From JANLSE01 sp038214135 (lineage in GTDB: Bacteria; Chloroflexota; Chloroflexia; Chloroflexales; Roseiflexaceae): DNA of 28,730 nt. This document shows, in pieces, positions 1 to 8,191 of the stretch. The DNA lies in the NCBI GenBank assembly GCA_038214135.1, contig JBBQSD010000074.1, forward strand, positions 1 through 28,730, in the 5' to 3' direction. Position 1 is the stretch's first letter; each line of letters starts with the position of its first letter. The position numbers were made by a program, and so were the translations under genes. The notes below the pieces were generated by a model that ran no database searches, was not told where the DNA came from, and saw nothing but the letters and a program-made list of their open reading frames with translations.

Positions 1-130
1 CATCCCTCGGCCCTACCAGGCCAGCCTGCCGCTGGTTCGCCGCTGATTGTGTGAAATTCTGTGCTGCCTGCCATTGGTGGGCAGCATCTTCCCCAATCTG
101 AGCTTGAATAGTGGTTGGTACAATCATCAT
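1..130 (-). CDS. Partial hypothetical protein (C-terminus beyond window)
   Basis: An open frame starts at ATG 130 and stays open to the window edge (43 codons). It begins MMIVPTTIQAQIGEDAA and is rich in Gln and Ala, with no membrane segment or recognisable domain. A GAGGG ribosome-binding site lies at 140-136, five bases before the ATG. The start is 21 bases after the stop of the C25-like peptidase on the same strand, so it is probably the third gene of that operon. A GTG at 133 is an alternative start. Function unknown; the support is the ribosome-binding site, the tight spacing and the open frame only. Confidence 0.45.
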   Translation of the reverse strand, partial: MMIVPTTIQAQIGEDAAHQWQAAQNFTQSAANQRQAGLVGPRD

Positions 131-151
131 CACATCCCTCAACGAGTGCAT

Positions 152-2161
152 TCAATGAATAACAGATGGCAGGAACACGGTTGTGTTGGTTTCCTGCGGC
201 AGCACGACATCTGGATCGCCAAGGATGCCATAGCTAAAGGCCAATTCGTGATCACCAGGTTGTGCGAGCAGTGTAGCCAGCCCGGCAAGATGAGCCTGGC
301 CAAGTGTGTGCCCCGCGCTCAGTTCTGGTAACAGCCCGGCCACAATCCGCCGATGGCCCGTATTCACACCACTTCCGCCCGGTGTCAGCGCGGCAACGAT
401 CCCACCACCCGGCTGGCGCAGCAATTCTTCATCAATGCTGGTCAGCCTCGGGTTGGCAAACGATCCACTCAAACATGTCATACTCAACAGAATCGGCAGC
501 CGCATGCCATTCGTTCGCACCGCATCGCCACGGTTGAGCACATGCAGCACCGGTTCGGATGCGCCCGTCCAGGCCCATTGCCAGGGGCTTGCGTGGCCAA
601 CATAGCCAATCAATCCGGCACCAGAGTCCCAGGCCGCCAGGAGGTTTGCTCGTAGGATTGGCGCATGCCGATACATGCCATTGTCGCCGGTCTGATCCGG
701 CGCATACGCAAATGTCTGCACCTGCATCCCTGGAAGGCCTGTTGCAATCTCATTCAGCAGCGGCAGGAATGGCCCAGCGGGATCTGCCGTCCCATCAGCA
801 TCGCGGTCGTTATCGGCAACCAGCAATGCCTTGGCACGCCATGCACCACTCGGCGAACTGAGCGCAGCAATTGTCTTGGCAAGCATGGCATGTGCTTCGG
901 CCAGATTGCGGGCGGGGATGCGGCCAATTGGCAGATTGGGCAGCGGATCATCACGCACATCAGCACTATCGAAGCGGGTATAGCAGGTATCGCAGCTAAT
1001 CTCAGCATAGGTCGGGTCGTTATCAAGCAGAAATGGTGGAATCAGTGTTTGATCGGCCTCGCTTGGCCCAACCCGCATGTGTGCCGTCCCAGCACCAACC
1101 AGCAGAACCGATTCGAGATGCTGCGAACCAGCAGCAATTGCTTGAATGAATGCCCGAATCGCCTGTGGATCGCGCTCACCCCAACTATAGGCATCATAGA
1201 TTGCCAGCACATCCGCAACTGCTATGCTACGCCCATGCGCCTGCTTGGCAGCAATCAGCGGATCGAGTGCCGCGATCAGATCGGGATGGCTGATCACAAG
1301 CTGGTCGGCTGCTTCCATTGATGGGATTGACGGGATGGATAGGCTTGATGGGATGGATCGTGGCCATTCAAGAGCCGGTGTCAGGTCTGGCAGTGGCAGC
1401 CGTTCAGCAGGGATGGAAAATCCATCAAGCAGAACAACATCGGCGGAATCTGAACCAAGCGTGATTGTGAGCGTCACATCACCGGCAGCAAGCACCGTTA
1501 TGGTCGTTAGAATGACGCTGCGCGGCCCACTATTCGTATCGTCCCAATTCACGTTGCCAAGTGCTGTACGATTAGCGGCGACGCTGATCTGATGGTTGGC
1601 ACGCAGCTCAATCGGCGTCACATCCAACGCAATCCGCGAACCAATCGGCAGATCATGTCGTAGAGTAATCTGGGCTGTCAGTGGTGCAGCGCCGCTGCGT
1701 AATTCGCCAGCGAACCAGCGATCACCGCGTGTGGTGCTAGCAATCGATTGATAGACCAGATCGGGAGCCCATTGGAATGGCGCTGTCGGCTGGTTTGGCG
1801 TGAACGTCCGCAGCCCTGGTTCACCGCCAATCCCGATCCAGTAGGCTGCTTCGCTGCTATACTGGCTATTATTGGCATCGGCCAGAAAGGAAATGCCAAG
1901 TGCGCTGATCTGGATTGGCCGTTGGGTTCCCTGGCGAACAACCTGAATGCGTTCAAGGGCAATACTTGACAGATCCCAGCCCGATTCGGCCAGATCATCC
2001 CAGGGAATCGTCACCAATGCCGCTTCGCGCACCCGCACAATCCGGGTTTGGCGATCTTGCAGCCAGGGATTGTGTATAGCAGCCTGGGTTGTTGGCATAA
2101 CCAGGTTGGCAGGCAGTAGCAGCATCGGCAACAGCATAATCAGCACTCCAATACGCAGCAT
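152..2161 (-). CDS. Secreted C25-family (gingipain-like) cysteine peptidase
   Basis: The 669-residue protein starts with a signal peptide (about residues 1-27, hydrophobic LIMLLPMLLLPANLV core, probable cleavage after TTQA). Residues 40-285 look like a beta-rich N-terminal region. A short Ser-Ile-Pro-rich linker (269-282) leads to a C25-type catalytic domain (about 286-655). The catalytic pair is visible as GYVGHASPW (His523) and LLSMTCLSGSF (Cys563), in the order and spacing of gingipains, and the domain closes with YGILGDPDV (about 644-651), typical of C25. It ends in FLPSVIH, resembling the short hydrophobic tails of many secreted Chloroflexia proteins. The adhesin domains of Porphyromonas gingipains are absent. 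The start follows the upstream gene's stop by three bases, so the two are co-transcribed and probably coupled. Arg or Lys specificity cannot be judged from sequence. Confidence 0.85.
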   Translation of the reverse strand: MLRIGVLIMLLPMLLLPANLVMPTTQAAIHNPWLQDRQTRIVRVREAALVTIPWDDLAESGWDLSSIALERIQVVRQGTQRPIQISALGISFLADANNSQYSSEAAYWIGIGGEPGLRTFTPNQPTAPFQWAPDLVYQSIASTTRGDRWFAGELRSGAAPLTAQITLRHDLPIGSRIALDVTPIELRANHQISVAANRTALGNVNWDDTNSGPRSVILTTITVLAAGDVTLTITLGSDSADVVLLDGFSIPAERLPLPDLTPALEWPRSIPSSLSIPSIPSMEAADQLVISHPDLIAALDPLIAAKQAHGRSIAVADVLAIYDAYSWGERDPQAIRAFIQAIAAGSQHLESVLLVGAGTAHMRVGPSEADQTLIPPFLLDNDPTYAEISCDTCYTRFDSADVRDDPLPNLPIGRIPARNLAEAHAMLAKTIAALSSPSGAWRAKALLVADNDRDADGTADPAGPFLPLLNEIATGLPGMQVQTFAYAPDQTGDNGMYRHAPILRANLLAAWDSGAGLIGYVGHASPWQWAWTGASEPVLHVLNRGDAVRTNGMRLPILLSMTCLSGSFANPRLTSIDEELLRQPGGGIVAALTPGGSGVNTGHRRIVAGLLPELSAGHTLGQAHLAGLATLLAQPGDHELAFSYGILGDPDVVLPQETNTTVFLPSVIH

Positions 2162-2164
2162 GGC

Positions 2165-2587
2165 CTACTCCAACAATCCGCAACGGCTACCTGCCCGCAG
2201 CGCTAGGTCGTTTGCCGATTCGGCCAGGGCACTGGCAGCCTCGGCAATCTGGCGCAGGCGCACGGGATCGATCAGCATACTCATCTGTGCAATTGGTTGT
2301 TCGGGTGTGCCAGCCATAGAATCGAAGAGATCAATTGCCTCGTGCAAACTGCTCAACGCCACCGAGAACAGATTCTCATTGGCATCAAGCTCCTCGATCC
2401 GCTGGCGCTCGGCCATACTCAGCCCGGATCGCAAGCGTGGCATGCAATCGGCCAATTGCGCCAGCACCGTCATATCCTGGCCGGTTGCCTGGAGCTGTGC
2501 GATCAGCACCCGCAACCCCTCCTGATGCGCATGGCTAACGGGCGGCAGCGGCAGTGCCTCACGAATACGGCCAACGGAATTTGCCAT
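2165..2587 (-). CDS. Small helical hypothetical protein, first gene of the C25 operon
   Basis: This 140-residue protein starts at ATG 2587, beginning MANSVGRIREAL. The start is chosen for the AAGGAG ribosome-binding site seven bases upstream; an upstream in-frame ATG at 2650 would lie inside the terminator hairpin. The protein is soluble, rich in Ala, Leu, Glu and Gln, and predicted largely alpha-helical, without a signal peptide or Cys-His motif. I do not recognise a family. It lies three bases upstream of the C25-like peptidase gene, so the two are almost certainly one transcript. A role as cytoplasmic partner or regulator of the peptidase would be a guess. Confidence 0.75.
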   Translation of the reverse strand: MANSVGRIREALPLPPVSHAHQEGLRVLIAQLQATGQDMTVLAQLADCMPRLRSGLSMAERQRIEELDANENLFSVALSSLHEAIDLFDSMAGTPEQPIAQMSMLIDPVRLRQIAEAASALAESANDLALRAGSRCGLLE

Positions 2588-2629
2588 AGAACGGCTCCTT
2601 ATGGCGATAAACTCATTCAAACCAGGCTC

Positions 2630-2678
2630 AAAAAAAGAGGCGCTGCCCATGCAGGCATAGCCCGCATGTCATCGCCTC
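2630..2678 (-). terminator. Intrinsic terminator hairpin in the leader of the C25 operon
   Basis: On the minus strand an outer stem GAGGCG/CGCCTC encloses a 9-bp inner stem CATGCGGGC/GCCTGCATG (one G-U pair) with a UAU loop, and seven T residues follow directly. This is a textbook intrinsic terminator. It ends about 43 bases before the start codon at 2587, and no minus-strand gene lies upstream within the intergenic region. A leader attenuator is therefore more likely than the end of another gene. Confidence 0.6.
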
Positions 2679-2913
2679 AGTGTTTGTGTCGCTGAACTCC
2701 GACTATCAATTGTCGTTGTCACATGTCGAGCATTGTCTGTTTACTCGGCTTCGGACAAACGCTAGTATGCGATAGGATGCCCAACCACAAAAGACGACCA
2801 TAGTACCGACTCATGGCGCTGCATGGGGGAGAGCAGACATAGTATTATTGTCAGGGCATGTATATTAGATGCACATATTGTTTGCATATCACAATGCCAT
2901 GCCTACAATGGCT

Positions 2914-2990
2914 GTAGGGGCGGTTCGCGAACCGCCTGCGATCGCCTGCATTGCCGTCATTACGGAGGGCGGTTCGCGAACCGCCCCTAC
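2914..2990. repeat. Perfect 23-bp inverted repeat with self-palindromic arms
   Basis: Arms at 2914-2936 and 2968-2990 are exact reverse complements (GTAGGGGCGG... and ...CCGCCCCTAC) around a 31-bp centre. Each arm also contains the 18-bp perfect palindrome GGCGGTTCGCGAACCGCC. It resembles dispersed palindromic or MITE-like intergenic elements. There is no coding capacity. Confidence 0.8.
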
Positions 2991-3050
2991 CCGTTGGTAA
3001 TGTCATGATAGGTCTATTGCAGAACAACCAAAACCATAAAGGAAAAAATC

Positions 3051-3668
3051 ATGTATCTTCCGAATGCCTATCGTGAGGATGATCTGGAGACGCTGGTGGC
3101 ATTCATGCGCGCCAATAGTTTCGCAACCTTCGTTTCTGTGTTGGATGGGCAACCATATGCATCGCATATTCCCTTGGCAATTGCCGTTGCCAATGGTGTC
3201 GTCACACTGACAGGGCATCTGGCGCGCCAGAATCCGCAGTGCAGGGCGCTTGGAAATGGCGAATCGCTGGCAATCTTTACTGGTCCACATAGCTATGTTT
3301 CGCCATCATTGTACGAAGCCCAGGAGAATGTCCCAACCTGGAACTATATTGCCGTGCATGCCAGCGGAACGCCGCGCACAATTGTTTTTGATGATCCACC
3401 GGCAATCCATGCCATGATCGAAACCATGATCGATGTGTATGAACCAGCCTATCGCACCCAATGGGATTCGCTCTCCAACAAATATCGCGATGGCATGCTC
3501 AAGGGCATCGTTGGCTTTGAAATACAGGTGACGCGCCTGGAGGGCAAATACAAGCTGAGCCAGAACCGTAGCCTTGTCGATCAGCATCGCGTTGCCAAAT
3601 CATTGGCCACCAGCGCCGATCCGGTCGTCGCCGCGACAGGTATAGAGATGCAGCGCCGCATGGGATAA
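3051..3668 (+). CDS. PaiB-family FMN-binding protein
   Basis: This 205-residue protein has the family hallmarks: N-terminal MYLPNAYREDD, then SHIPLAI (about 39-45), GHLARQNPQ (about 55-63), FTGPHSYVSPS (about 76-86) and VPTWNYIAVHASG (about 94-106). The family adopts a split-barrel flavin-binding fold. It is named after Bacillus PaiB, a reported repressor of protease and sporulation genes, although many members may simply be flavin-dependent enzymes. Length is typical. An AAAGGA ribosome-binding site sits seven bases before ATG 3051. It stands alone, divergent from the peptidase operon. A link to protease control is suggested by the neighbour only and is not shown. Confidence 0.88.
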   Translation: MYLPNAYREDDLETLVAFMRANSFATFVSVLDGQPYASHIPLAIAVANGVVTLTGHLARQNPQCRALGNGESLAIFTGPHSYVSPSLYEAQENVPTWNYIAVHASGTPRTIVFDDPPAIHAMIETMIDVYEPAYRTQWDSLSNKYRDGMLKGIVGFEIQVTRLEGKYKLSQNRSLVDQHRVAKSLATSADPVVAATGIEMQRRMG

Positions 3669-3683
3669 TCGGATAATACCGAG

Positions 3684-3712
3684 TTTACAGCAGCCAATGG
3701 ATTAGCTATACT
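3684..3712 (+). promoter_or_regulatory. Sigma-70-type promoter for the GT39 gene
   Basis: TTTACA (3684-3689), 17-bp spacer, TATACT (3707-3712): five of six matches in each box with ideal spacing. Transcription would start near 3719, about 40 bases before ATG 3760. Confidence 0.6.
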
Positions 3713-3759
3713 CGCTGTGTCGGTGTGCAACTGTGGTACTCCGCTTGTTTGGGGCCGTG

Positions 3760-5676
3760 ATGCGATCAATCAATAGATTTGGACAAATTGCCCTATTTGT
3801 CGGCGGGGTATTCGCGAGCTGGTATGCTCCAACGCTCCTACTCGTTCCCGAACCACAGCCCTGGGGCTATGTCCTGCTGATTGTTGCACTGGTGGCATTT
3901 TCTATTCTTGGCGTACAGATCAACCATATTGAACATATACAATCATCTATACGCATCCGAACGGAGCTACTGCCAATCATTATTGGAGTAGCATTGGCCG
4001 GGATCGCCATATTACTTACCCCAGTGGAGCCTGCGAAGCCCTGGCCGATCCTGATTCTCTGGGTTGGAGGAATGGCCGGGATTCTGGCCGGGGCCAGGTT
4101 GTTGGACAAAACGGATGCAATTGTATCAGAGCCGCGCATTGCACGCTGGGAGATCTATACTATCGTTGGATTAACAATTATTGCACTGCTTGCTCGCGGC
4201 GTGCTCGTCGATAGCATCCCGATCACGATTCATGGCGATGAAGGCGAGATGGGCATGGTCGCACGATCCGTATTGCGCGGCGAATTGAACGATCCATTTG
4301 TGACTGCATTCCTGGATCACCCAACACTCTGGTTTTTTCTGCAGGCCTTCGCACTGCGCCTGTTTGGCGATACAATTGGCGGGTTGCGACTGTTCTCGGC
4401 ACTCATTGGTGCTGCAACGATTCCGCTCTGCTATCTGTTTGCACGCGATCAGTATGGCCGCCGGATCGCCCTGATTGCAACGATTCTGTTGACCACCTAT
4501 CACTTTCATATTCATTTCAGCCGGATCGCACTCAATAATATTGTCGATCCCCTGATGGCGCTGATCGCCTTTAGTGCGTTCCTGCGTGGCTGGCGCAATC
4601 GCTCCTGGGTTGCGTTTGCCGTTGCCGGGCTTGCTGCTGGGCTTGCTCAACATTTCTATATGGGTGGCCGGATTATTGTGGTGATTATTGGGGCACTGCT
4701 GATTCATCAGGCGCTCTTTGATCGGGCAAAATTGCAGGCGCGCTGGCAGGGCCTGTTACTCATGGGCCTCGCGACACTTGCCGCATTCGGCCCGCTGTTA
4801 CGCTACTTTCTGGAACACCCAAAAGCCTACATGGCCCGTATTGATGTTGCAGGGCTGTTCCAAACCGGGCGCGCCGCGGATCTCATGGCACAGGGCTGGA
4901 GCCTGCAAGGCGTGCTGATCGATCAAGCAAATCGCTCGTTTGGCGCGTATCTGTACAAAATCGATACCGGCCTGTTCTATGCCCCCAATATCCCATTGCT
5001 CGATCCAATCCAGGGTGCCTTGTTCCTCTGTGGCATCGGTATTGCTCTTGCTGGGATCAAACGGCTCAACCGCTTTCTCCTACTGGTTTGGATCGGCGGA
5101 GTGGCGCTCTTCGGCGGTATGCTACTGATCGACCCACCACAAAGCCCGCGCTATCTGATTGCCGCCCCGGCGATCTGTATTCTGATTGCAGGTGGCCTCA
5201 ATCAGGCCGCAATCCTGTTGCGGAAGCTGGCACTACCAGCACGTATTGTGCAAGCGGCCCTTGGTGTTGTGACAATCGTGTTCGCAGTGAGCGGCATTTC
5301 GTGGTATTTCTGGACCTACACACCCGCTCTGCGCTATGGTGGCACCCGCAATCTGACAACAATTGCCTACCATATTCGCAAACTACCTGCGGATCGCTAT
5401 GTCTTCTTTCTTGGTGCGCCATATGCCTATATCAAGCACGGCACGATCTCCTTCCTGACGAATCGCCACCCTGGCGTGGATGTCCTGACCCCAATTAGTA
5501 CACCAGAGCAAGTGCCCACGCCACCACCTGGTATGCACCCGGTATTTGTCCTCCTTTCTGCACGATCCGCCGAGCTTGCAATGGTTCAGGCCCGCTATCC
5601 TGGTGGGCAACTCAGCGTCTATGAAGATCCGCTTGGAGTGGTGACGCCATTGGTTATCGTCTATGAAGCGCCATAG
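3760..5676 (+). CDS. GT39/ArnT-like polytopic membrane glycosyltransferase
   Basis: The protein is 638 residues from ATG 3760; an in-frame GTG at 3733 would add nine residues, and neither start has a strong ribosome-binding site. About a dozen hydrophobic segments run from residue 8 to about 525. Between early segments lies HGDEGEMG (His158, Asp160, Glu161), the acidic loop motif of PMT/ArnT-type GT-C enzymes that use polyprenyl-phosphate sugars. The segment after it (LDHPTLWFFLQAF and FGDTIGGLRLFSALIG) is also typical of the PMT_2 domain. A non-membrane C-terminal region of about 110 residues follows. The enzyme probably glycosylates a protein, lipid or cell-surface polymer on the outer face of the membrane. 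The acceptor is not predictable. It is monocistronic, with its own promoter, and ends eight bases before the lacI-type promoter. Confidence 0.85.
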   Translation: MRSINRFGQIALFVGGVFASWYAPTLLLVPEPQPWGYVLLIVALVAFSILGVQINHIEHIQSSIRIRTELLPIIIGVALAGIAILLTPVEPAKPWPILILWVGGMAGILAGARLLDKTDAIVSEPRIARWEIYTIVGLTIIALLARGVLVDSIPITIHGDEGEMGMVARSVLRGELNDPFVTAFLDHPTLWFFLQAFALRLFGDTIGGLRLFSALIGAATIPLCYLFARDQYGRRIALIATILLTTYHFHIHFSRIALNNIVDPLMALIAFSAFLRGWRNRSWVAFAVAGLAAGLAQHFYMGGRIIVVIIGALLIHQALFDRAKLQARWQGLLLMGLATLAAFGPLLRYFLEHPKAYMARIDVAGLFQTGRAADLMAQGWSLQGVLIDQANRSFGAYLYKIDTGLFYAPNIPLLDPIQGALFLCGIGIALAGIKRLNRFLLLVWIGGVALFGGMLLIDPPQSPRYLIAAPAICILIAGGLNQAAILLRKLALPARIVQAALGVVTIVFAVSGISWYFWTYTPALRYGGTRNLTTIAYHIRKLPADRYVFFLGAPYAYIKHGTISFLTNRHPGVDVLTPISTPEQVPTPPPGMHPVFVLLSARSAELAMVQARYPGGQLSVYEDPLGVVTPLVIVYEAP

Positions 5677-5683
5677 TACCCGC

Positions 5684-5712
5684 TTGACACCCCCTAACTA
5701 GGCACGTATAAT
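5684..5712 (+). promoter_or_regulatory. Perfect consensus sigma-70 promoter of the lacI-xylA pair
   Basis: TTGACA (5684-5689), 17-bp spacer, TATAAT (5707-5712): a 12/12 match with ideal spacing. It starts eight bases after the previous stop codon. Such a strong promoter usually needs a repressor, and an operator-like palindrome follows at once. Confidence 0.85.
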
Positions 5713-5714
5713 GC

Positions 5715-5728
5715 TGCAAACGTTTACA
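5715..5728 (+). promoter_or_regulatory. LacI/CcpA-type operator at the transcription start
   Basis: TGCAAACGTTTACA is a near-perfect palindrome (one mismatched pair) with the central CG and flanking A/T runs of LacI/GalR-family operators. It covers the expected transcription start (about 5719), so a bound repressor would block the promoter. The adjacent LacI-family gene is the obvious candidate, giving autoregulation. Confidence 0.7.
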
Positions 5729-5783
5729 GCACTACCTCATATGCCCTCCGATCCTGATGGCATTGGCGCATAGGAGCGCAATT

Positions 5784-6830
5784 ATGGCTCGCAGCGATCG
5801 TTTGATCGACAGCATCACAATTATTGATGTTGCGCGGGAGGCAGGTGTATCCTACGCAACCGTTTCACGGGTAATCAACAACAAAGCTCATGTCAAGCCA
5901 GAGAAACGTGAAGCTGTGTTACGGGCCATGAATCGCCTTGGATATGTCGTCAATCAGCAGGCGCGTGGCCTGGCCAGCGGGCGTTCACAAGTCATTGGGC
6001 TGTTAGTTCAGAACCTCGGCAACAGTTGGATGGGGGCGATCATTCGTGGTATTGATGAACAACTCTCTACAACTGGCTACGACATCATGCTCTACACGAC
6101 CCATCGGCGCAAAGAGAGCGAGATGGCCTATGTTGGCGCGATCTCGCGTGGTATGGCCGATGGGCTGCTGTTAATTCTCCCACGCGATCCCCAGGCGTAT
6201 CTCGAATCACTGCGCCGCCAGCGCTTCCCGCATGTGTTGATCGACCATCAGGGCATCGATGATCAGGGAGCGGCAGTTGGTGTGGCCAACTGGGATGGTG
6301 CCTATGCGGCAACCCGTTACCTGATCGAACTCGGCCACCAGCGGATCGGCTTCATTACCGGTAACCTGGAGATGGCCAGTGCCACCGAACGCCTGGCGGG
6401 CTATCAGGCGGCTCTGACGGATCACGATATCCGCTCTGATCCCACACTTGTCGTCGAGGGCGATTTCCTTCAGCCACGCGGGTTTACTGCTGGCCAGATA
6501 CTCCTCAGCCTTCCAGAACGACCAACAGCACTATTCGCCTCGAATGATAGTATGGCCTTTGGCGTCATGGAAGCAGCCAGGGATCGCGGGCTACGCATCC
6601 CCGATGATCTGTCTGTTATTGGCTTCGATGATATTGCCGAGGCCTCAACCGTCCATCCACCGCTCACGACCGTTCGCCAACCGCTTGAGCAGATGGGGCG
6701 AACGGCTGCTCGGATGTTATTACGCCTGATTGAAGCACCAGAAACACCCGTCGAACGGATCATCCTTGCGACAGAACTGATCATCCGTAATTCGTGCCAA
6801 CCACCACCAACGTGGCGGGGTGACACCTGA
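5784..6830 (+). CDS. LacI/GalR-family transcriptional repressor
   Basis: The protein is 348 residues from ATG 5784, chosen for TAGGAG seven bases upstream and because the family starts just before the helix-turn-helix; an ATG at 5757 is in frame. Residues 11-33 (ITIIDVAREAGVSYATVSRVINN) form the DNA-binding helices, and the hinge helix follows at about 55-64 (NQQARGLASG). The rest is a periplasmic-binding-protein-like effector domain with GHQRIGFITG, TALFASNDSMAFGVMEAARDRG and SVIGFDD motifs. The gene precedes xylA by 115 bases on the same strand. The likely effector is xylose, a xyloside or a related sugar, but this is inferred from the neighbour. I found no second operator between it and xylA, so both may be read from the one promoter at 5684. 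Confidence 0.92.
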   Translation: MARSDRLIDSITIIDVAREAGVSYATVSRVINNKAHVKPEKREAVLRAMNRLGYVVNQQARGLASGRSQVIGLLVQNLGNSWMGAIIRGIDEQLSTTGYDIMLYTTHRRKESEMAYVGAISRGMADGLLLILPRDPQAYLESLRRQRFPHVLIDHQGIDDQGAAVGVANWDGAYAATRYLIELGHQRIGFITGNLEMASATERLAGYQAALTDHDIRSDPTLVVEGDFLQPRGFTAGQILLSLPERPTALFASNDSMAFGVMEAARDRGLRIPDDLSVIGFDDIAEASTVHPPLTTVRQPLEQMGRTAARMLLRLIEAPETPVERIILATELIIRNSCQPPPTWRGDT

Positions 6831-6945
6831 CATGTGACACGGTGACACGGTAAAGAGCATTACCGAAGTTGTACATCAACAATCAAGCACATCCCCAAGT
6901 CAAGAAGTTAAGAAGTCGCCTGGGTAAAACAGAAAGAGGGTTTCT

Positions 6946-8097
6946 ATGGATCTCACACCACGACCAGAACACAAGTTTACGTTTGGCCTCTGGACGGTCG
7001 GCAACACTGGGCGCGACCCATTCGGTGAGCCGGTACGGGCACCGCTCTCGCCACCCGAAATTGTTCACCTGCTTGCCGATGTCGGCGCATATGGAGTCAA
7101 CTTCCACGATAATGATCTTGTCCCAATCGATGCGACTGCCGCCGAGCAGGCCAAGATCGTGAGCGATTTCAAGGCAGCTCTCTCCGAGACGGGCCTGGTC
7201 GTGCCGATGGCAACCACCAATCTGTTCACCGATCCAGCCTTCAAAGATGGCGCGTTTACCGCCAATGATCCAAAGGTGCGCGCCTATGCGCTGCACAAAA
7301 CCATGCGCGCCATTGATCTTGGTGTCGAATGTGGGGCCAAGGTGTATGTGTTCTGGGGTGGCCGCGAGGGCGTGGAGAGCGATGCGACCAAGAATTCCCA
7401 GGATGCACTCAAGCGTTTCCGCGAGGCGCTGAACTACCTGCTATCCTATGTCCGCGATCAGGGCTATGACCTGAAATTCGCGCTTGAGCCAAAGCCGAAT
7501 GAACCACGTGGCGATATCTTCCTGGCTACAGTTGGACATGCGTTGGCGTTTATTAACACCCTCGATCATCCCGAGATGGTCGGTGTCAACCCGGAAGTCG
7601 CCCACGAGACAATGGCCGGGCTGAATTTCCTGCATGGCGTCGCTCAGGCCTGGGAATCGGGCAAACTGTTCCATATCGATCTGAACGACCAGGTGATTGG
7701 CCGCTATGATCAGGATTACCGCTTTGGTGCTGCCAATCTGCGCGTCGCCTTCTTCCTGGTCAAATTCCTCGAAGATGTTGGCTACCAGGGCAGCCGCCAC
7801 TTCGACGCACATGCCTACCGTACCGAGGATCACGCCGGGGTCAAGGATTTCGCCAGTGGCTGTATGCGCACCTACCTGATTATGAAGGAGAAGGCGCGCC
7901 AGTTCAATGCCGATCCAGAAATTCAGGCGCTGCTGGCCGAGATCAATGCTGGCGATCAGGCACCACTGGTCTATTCGAAGGAAGCAGCTGCGGCGCTCAA
8001 GGCCAGTTCATTTGATCGCAAGGCGCTTGGTGCGCGTGGATTGGGCTATGAACGGCTCGACCAGCTAACGGTTGATCTGTTATTGGGAGCACGCTAA
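6946..8097 (+). CDS. xylA: Xylose isomerase
   Basis: The 383-residue protein converts D-xylose to D-xylulose (and glucose to fructose) in the cytoplasm with two divalent metal ions. It is the short class I type of actinobacteria. Key residues fall at exactly the positions used for Streptomyces enzymes: Trp16, His54 and Asp57 (FHDND), Phe94, Trp137 (VFWGGREG), Glu181 and Lys183 (EPKPNEPRGD), Glu217 and His220 (NPEVAHE), Asp245, Asp255 and Asp257 (HIDLNDQ onward), and Asp287 (HFDAHAYR). All are intact, so the enzyme should be active. AAAGAGGG lies five bases before ATG 6946. No xylulokinase or xylose transporter is in the window. A CCCTCACCCC hairpin follows the stop by 21 bases and may end the transcript. 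Confidence 0.97.
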   Translation: MDLTPRPEHKFTFGLWTVGNTGRDPFGEPVRAPLSPPEIVHLLADVGAYGVNFHDNDLVPIDATAAEQAKIVSDFKAALSETGLVVPMATTNLFTDPAFKDGAFTANDPKVRAYALHKTMRAIDLGVECGAKVYVFWGGREGVESDATKNSQDALKRFREALNYLLSYVRDQGYDLKFALEPKPNEPRGDIFLATVGHALAFINTLDHPEMVGVNPEVAHETMAGLNFLHGVAQAWESGKLFHIDLNDQVIGRYDQDYRFGAANLRVAFFLVKFLEDVGYQGSRHFDAHAYRTEDHAGVKDFASGCMRTYLIMKEKARQFNADPEIQALLAEINAGDQAPLVYSKEAAAALKASSFDRKALGARGLGYERLDQLTVDLLLGAR

Positions 8098-8118
8098 CGC
8101 GAACATAGCCGATAGCCG

Positions 8119-8173
8119 CCCTCACCCCTAGCCCCTCTCCCAATGCGAGAGGGAAGCGCAGCCGGGGTGAGGG
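8119..8173. repeat. CCCTCACCCC dispersed hairpin repeat, short form, copy 1
   Basis: The outer arms CCCTCACCCC and GGGGTGAGGG enclose inner arms CCCTCTC and GAGAGGG. It lies between xylA and the methyltransferase gene and could fold into a strong hairpin. Related copies occur at 8860, 16057, 17915 and 27593. Confidence 0.8.
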
Positions 8174-8191
8174 AACAAGCGAACATAATTA

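Larger units (their letters stand above)
2588..3050. other. Divergent intergenic region, 463 bp
   Basis: This region separates the minus-strand C25 operon from the plus-strand PaiB-like gene. It holds the minus-strand terminator hairpin (2630-2678) and the 23-bp inverted repeat (2914-2990). Between them (2679-2913) I see no convincing open frame and no promoter close to consensus, although the promoter of the minus operon should lie there. Confidence 0.6.

Noticed and set aside
665..1321. A 218-codon plus-strand frame within the C25-like peptidase gene
   Set aside because: The minus-strand protein has clear catalytic motifs over the same bases; the plus frame is a shadow rich in unlikely Cys, His and Arg.
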